Source of the DNA: Clostridium sp. AWRP
Lineage (GTDB): Bacteria > Bacillota > Clostridia > Clostridiales > Clostridiaceae
Length of the DNA: 64,000 bases
NCBI RefSeq assembly: GCF_004006395.2
Contig: NZ_CP029758.2
Coordinates: forward strand, 124,001-188,000
Reading direction: 5' to 3'
In this document: piece by piece, positions 60,445 through 64,000 of the stretch
How the letters are laid out: each line of letters begins with the position of its first letter
Position numbering within the stretch: the first letter of the stretch is position 1
Translations under genes and position numbers: made by a program
Notes under the pieces: model-generated
What the model was told of the DNA's origin: nothing
Database searches by the model: none
The model's input: the letters and a program-made list of their open reading frames with translations, nothing else

Positions 60445-61563
60445 TTACATATCTAAAATTTTTTTATAAACTTTAATAGTTTTTTCAGAAGATTTTTCCC
60501 AGGAGTATTTAGAGGATTGCTTTAAGGCTTTTGTACTCAACTCATTTCTTATATTTTCATCATTAAGTAATGCTTCCATGGAATACATAAGGCTTTTTAA
60601 GTCAAATGGATCTATAAGTATACCACCATCTTCTACTATTTCAGGAATAGATGAAATACGTGAGGTTATTACAGGGGTACCGCAGCTCATTGCTTCTAGA
60701 GGAGGTAGTCCAAAACCTTCATATAAGGATGGATATATAAATACGTCACAGGCATTATAAAAAATAGGAAGCATGTTTTCTTCTACAAATCCTGTAAACT
60801 TAATGTTATTATCTATATTCAAATCTGTACTCAAGTTTCTCAATTTGCATAATTCATCTTTATTGGACCCTATAATAACTAAATCATAATTCTTATCTAA
60901 ATTTTTATGAATGTTAGAAAAAGCAGTAATTAGTGAAGATACATTTTTTCTGGAGCTAAAACCACCTATATAGAGAATAAAAGAATTTTTTATGTTATAT
61001 TTATCTTTTATATTGTATTGGCATTTATCTTTTTCCAAAGGTTTATATTTTTTATCTGCAGCTAAAGGAGTTACGAATATTTTATTTTCATCTATAGGAA
61101 AAAATTTTAGAATATCCTTTTTTGAACAATTCGATACAGTTATTATTCCATCTGCCAGTTCAACAATATTAGGAAGTTCTTTTAAAAATTTTGATAAATA
61201 TCCCTTACCTACAGTATTAGGAAGTATATATGGTATTAAATCGTGAATTGTAACTACCTTTTTGCAGGTTATATTTTTTGATATGCCAATACCGTTTTGG
61301 GGAATATGGTATATATCTACAGCTTCTTTTTTTAAATTTTCTGGAAAATAATATTCTTCAAAGAATCTATGGTGTTTTTTAGAGCTCATCAATATTTTAG
61401 TATTTTTATATAAAAATTTTTCATAATTGCTCCCAGACCAGTATATATTATAAAAATTCTCTGTATGATTTTTAAGCATATATTTTAGGATCTTAGCTGT
61501 ATAAGTGCCTATACCGGTACCTTTATACCAATTGATTCCTCTTCCGTCAATGGCAATTTTCAT
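60445..61563 (-). CDS. Glycosyltransferase, GT4 family
   Basis: A 372-residue GT-B glycosyltransferase. GTGIGTYTAKIL opens the acceptor domain, YIGGFSSRKNVSSLI and PSLYEGFGLPPLEAMSCGTPVI form the nucleotide-sugar-binding half with the conserved EGFGLPPLEAM. It transfers a sugar (often mannose or glucose) to a cell-surface or coat acceptor. The ATG at 61563 is preceded by GGAGG. It is divergent from the CotS genes, a common partnership in spore-coat gene clusters. Confidence 0.9.
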   Translation of the reverse strand: MKIAIDGRGINWYKGTGIGTYTAKILKYMLKNHTENFYNIYWSGSNYEKFLYKNTKILMSSKKHHRFFEEYYFPENLKKEAVDIYHIPQNGIGISKNITCKKVVTIHDLIPYILPNTVGKGYLSKFLKELPNIVELADGIITVSNCSKKDILKFFPIDENKIFVTPLAADKKYKPLEKDKCQYNIKDKYNIKNSFILYIGGFSSRKNVSSLITAFSNIHKNLDKNYDLVIIGSNKDELCKLRNLSTDLNIDNNIKFTGFVEENMLPIFYNACDVFIYPSLYEGFGLPPLEAMSCGTPVITSRISSIPEIVEDGGILIDPFDLKSLMYSMEALLNDENIRNELSTKALKQSSKYSWEKSSEKTIKVYKKILDM

Positions 61564-61750
61564 TGATTTTATACCTCCACATTCTAGTAATTCTAAAATG
61601 GTTGAAATGTTATATTATATAATATTAATACTAATATAAAAAGGTGAATAAAAATTGCAGATGAATAATTAGGTGTATATTTTAATTTATCACACACGGA
61701 TATATTTATTCATATACTACATATATAGTAATTTTTGGAGGAAAAGGCTT

Positions 61751-62758
61751 TTGGATATATTAGAAGTAAAAAAATATGTTGAAGATGCTTATGATCTCCA
61801 TATTGAATTTATAGAAAAAGTTAAAAGTATATATAAGGTTCACACAAAATACAATAAATATTGCTTAAAGGTAATAAATTACGATTTTGGACATTTCTTA
61901 TTTATAATTTCTGCCATAAAGCATCTCCAAAATAGAAACTTTAAAAGCATACCTGAAATAATAGAAACTAAGCAGGGAAAAGATTATATAGAAATAGAAA
62001 GAAGTTATGCCTATTTATGTAGATGGGTTGACTCTAGACAGTGTAATTTTGAAAATCCATTGGATGTTTTAGTTGCAACTTCTAAGTTAGCAGAACTTCA
62101 TAAAAAAAGCTGCAATTTTAAAGTGCTAAAAAATATGAATCCTAGGATAGGATGGTTTAAGTGGATAGATACTTTTAAAACTAGAGAAAGTGAAATAGTA
62201 GATTTTAAAAAAAGAATATTAAAAAAAGACCATAAGGAAGAATTTGATATATTGTATCTAAATTCTATGGAAAAGGAAATAAGTATTGCGGAAAAATCTA
62301 TAGAAGATTTAAAAAAGACCAGATATTTAGATGAAATGAAACAAGAAATCTTAAGTAATGGATTTTGTCATCATGATTATGCTAATCATAATATTTTAAT
62401 AGATACTGAAGGAGAAATAAATATTATAGATTTTGATTACTGTATATTAGATACCCATCTTCATGACCTGTCTAGTTTGCTTATAAGAAGGATGAAAAAC
62501 GGCAAATGGAATATGAATAATGCGTCTTTTATAATTGATGCATATAATGCTATAAATATTGTAAAAACAGAGCATATACCTATTATGTCGGCGTTTATGG
62601 AGTTCCCTCAAGGATATTGGCAACTTGGAATACAGTATTATTGGGAAAAGCAGCCTTGGGGAGAAGAGGCGTTTATGAGAAAGTTAAAAAGAATTTTAGG
62701 TGACACAAGAGAAAGACTGGAATTCATAGATGAGTTTAAGAAGAGCAAATACAATTGA
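61751..62758 (+). CDS. CotS-family spore coat protein (kinase fold)
   Basis: A 335-residue protein with a protein-kinase-like fold. HHDYANHNILIDTEGEI holds the catalytic-loop HxDxxxxN, and INIIDFDYC the metal-binding DFD. This is the CotS/YsxE coat family; Bacillus CotS sits in the spore coat, and relatives such as CotH are active kinases. TTG 61751 behind GGAGG is the likely start; a longer frame from 61673 has none. It heads a cluster running off the window. Confidence 0.88.
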   Translation: MDILEVKKYVEDAYDLHIEFIEKVKSIYKVHTKYNKYCLKVINYDFGHFLFIISAIKHLQNRNFKSIPEIIETKQGKDYIEIERSYAYLCRWVDSRQCNFENPLDVLVATSKLAELHKKSCNFKVLKNMNPRIGWFKWIDTFKTRESEIVDFKKRILKKDHKEEFDILYLNSMEKEISIAEKSIEDLKKTRYLDEMKQEILSNGFCHHDYANHNILIDTEGEINIIDFDYCILDTHLHDLSSLLIRRMKNGKWNMNNASFIIDAYNAINIVKTEHIPIMSAFMEFPQGYWQLGIQYYWEKQPWGEEAFMRKLKRILGDTRERLEFIDEFKKSKYN

Positions 62759-62781
62759 AATTTTAAAAGGAGGAACATCTA

Positions 62782-62979
62782 ATGTCACATAAGAAGTCAC
62801 ATAGTAAAAATATAGATGAATTTGAAAATAAGGATTTAGGATATTATGAAAGTAAAGTGGATAGTTTAAAGAAGACTGTAAAGCAGCTAGAAAAAATGAA
62901 TAAAAGAAAAAAGGAAGTTATGAAATTAGAAAAGAAGAGGAAAAAAATGTTAAAGGAAATGAAAAAAATGCATAGATAG
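62782..62979 (+). CDS. Small lysine-rich coiled-coil protein
   Basis: A 65-residue, very basic protein (KKRKKMLKEMKKMHR at the end) with a helical, coiled-coil pattern. It is unrecognised. The ATG follows AAAGGAGGAAC, so it is surely translated. Between two CotS-type genes it could be a basic spore-coat or nucleic-acid-binding peptide. Confidence 0.7.
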   Translation: MSHKKSHSKNIDEFENKDLGYYESKVDSLKKTVKQLEKMNKRKKEVMKLEKKRKKMLKEMKKMHR

Positions 62980-63016
62980 GGCAATCTCACAGGCAAAGCA
63001 AAGAGGTGGTTTAAAA

Positions 63017-63784
63017 ATGTACTTTGAGGATGTTGAATCATGCTTTGTTAATTATCTAGAATCAAAAAAAATATTTAAGGTAAAAAAATTTGATAATACA
63101 ATAAAGTACAAGGATATATCTCTGGATAACATAAAAGAACAGATGTCTATAATTAGTGAATTTCATAGAAGAACTTTAAAATACAGTGGTATTATGAATA
63201 AAAGATTATATAACAATATAGGAAAAGAAGTAGAACAGTATAAGGTTTATACGAAGAAATTGAAAAAATATCTAGATAGAATAGAGAAGTTACAAAACAA
63301 GACTTTATTTCAGGAAAAACTGAATCAAATAGGAAAAAAGTATTTAATAAGAGCAGAAAGTTGCATGGACAATCTAGATAAAAATGGTTATAAGAATTTA
63401 ATAATTAGAAGCATGAAAAGGGTGGAAATGTGTCTTAGAAACACATATTTTAACAATCTGAGAAAAAAAGAAGATATAGAAGTTATAGATATACAAGGGT
63501 GCTGTTATAATATGGTAGAAATGGATGCGGTATATTTCTTAAGTAGAATAAAAAGAAAAGGTATGAGTGCAAATTTTTATGAAATTATAATGGAATTTTG
63601 TAAGTACGAACATTTAAAAAAAAGTAGTGTGCAGTTTATTTTATCAATGATATCTTATCCTTATGAGGTTATGAAATGCTGCATTAAATATATATATGGT
63701 ACAAAAAATTGGACGGAAAAAGAATATATACTTAAACTAAATAAAGCTATAGATGAAGATGGAGAGAGTCTAATTAAATTTTAG
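63017..63784 (+). CDS. Divergent CotS-like spore coat protein
   Basis: A 255-residue protein whose C-terminal end (SYPYEVMKCCIKYIYG...) resembles the CotS C-terminal region, but the catalytic loop and DFD motif are missing. It is therefore a degenerate kinase-fold relative, or an unrelated helical protein. The ATG follows AGAGGTGG. It is followed after 20 bases by a further CotS-type start. Confidence 0.65.
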   Translation: MYFEDVESCFVNYLESKKIFKVKKFDNTIKYKDISLDNIKEQMSIISEFHRRTLKYSGIMNKRLYNNIGKEVEQYKVYTKKLKKYLDRIEKLQNKTLFQEKLNQIGKKYLIRAESCMDNLDKNGYKNLIIRSMKRVEMCLRNTYFNNLRKKEDIEVIDIQGCCYNMVEMDAVYFLSRIKRKGMSANFYEIIMEFCKYEHLKKSSVQFILSMISYPYEVMKCCIKYIYGTKNWTEKEYILKLNKAIDEDGESLIKF

Positions 63785-63804
63785 ATGGTAAGGGGGAGGC
63801 ACAA

Positions 63805-64000
63805 TTGGTAGACAGATATGGTGAAAAAAAATATTTAACCAAGTATGATTTGTGTACAAAGCTTTTTGATAGATTTGATTTAAAAGTATATGATGTTGTA
63901 CCGGTTAGACGTGTATATATGATTTCTACAGACAAAGGAGAAAAAATATTAAAAAAAGTAGATTATACTTTAGATGAGCTGAAGTTTATATATAATGTTT
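63805..64000 (+). CDS. CotS-family spore coat protein, N-terminal part only
   Basis: The first 65 codons of a gene that continues beyond the window. GEKILKKVDYTLDELKFIYN matches the N-lobe strand and helix of CotS-family proteins. TTG 63805 lies six bases after GGGGGAGG. With the genes at 61751 and 63017 it forms a spore-coat run. Confidence 0.75.
   Translation, partial: MVDRYGEKKYLTKYDLCTKLFDRFDLKVYDVVPVRRVYMISTDKGEKILKKVDYTLDELKFIYNV

Noticed and set aside
1..64000. tRNA, rRNA genes or CRISPR arrays
   Set aside because: No cloverleaf with T-loop GTTCRA and acceptor pairing, no rRNA signature and no regularly spaced direct repeats were seen by eye.

Overview
The window is low-G+C Firmicute chromosome and almost certainly comes from an anaerobic, spore-forming Clostridium. 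The evidence is the oxygen-sensitive class III ribonucleotide reductase (nrdD/nrdG), small ferredoxins, sporulation genes (a sigma-G inhibitor Gin, spmA/spmB, CotS-type coat proteins), T-box leaders, frequent TTG starts behind strong Shine-Dalgarno sequences, and the gene order. The species cannot be fixed from sequence alone. I saw no rRNA or tRNA gene, CRISPR array, prophage or intact insertion sequence.

Layout. 1-1065 (minus): start of an LD-carboxypeptidase gene and corA. 1371-10420: a clostridial version of the yaa-yab cluster known from Bacillus (gin, yaaO, tmk, darA, holB, ricT, then trmN6 and rsmI). Here yabA is absent, and a small HMA-like protein, a ferredoxin and motAB sit inside the cluster. 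10684-13191: two tandem NlpC/P60 hydrolase genes duplicated together with promoter and terminator. 13372-19493: abrB, a CCA-adding-type enzyme, a PspA operon, a DUF1836 protein and ispF. 19494-20277: an AT-rich gap dense in DnaA boxes. 20278-23874: envelope enzymes (two polysaccharide deacetylases and a glucosaminidase). 23930-26343: small proteins, spmAB and a family 4 uracil-DNA glycosylase. 26333-32723: the yaa-yab order resumes (T-box-metG, tatD, yabE-like 3D protein, rnmV, rsmA). 32822-43692: unrecognised envelope proteins, an Mrp ATPase, a ferredoxin, nrdDG, a CadC-like repressor, a metallo-hydrolase and a two-domain amidase. 43716-49089: T-box-ileS, ccpA and dedA. 49489-53574: a 1361-residue SF1 helicase with a C-terminal nuclease-like domain, a plausible anti-phage gene. 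53763-64000: a mannose-1-phosphate guanylyltransferase, two DNA-repair-type genes, larC, a radical SAM protein, a lone solute-binding protein, a glycosyltransferase and a CotS-type spore-coat cluster running off the end.

How the genes fit together. Many encode core information functions (DNA polymerase delta', tRNA and rRNA modification, aminoacyl-tRNA synthesis, dTMP and dNTP supply). A second group remodels peptidoglycan or the spore. Two of the cell-wall hydrolases share the same N-terminal Ig-like module.

The least explained material is intergenic. Two clusters of DnaA boxes (15575-15674 and 19750-20091) lie far from any dnaA gene. Two families of structured repeats occur: a 161-bp element with long inverted ends, present twice, and a multi-hairpin element present four times with compensatory stem changes. 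Several repeat ends coincide exactly with neighbouring stop codons.
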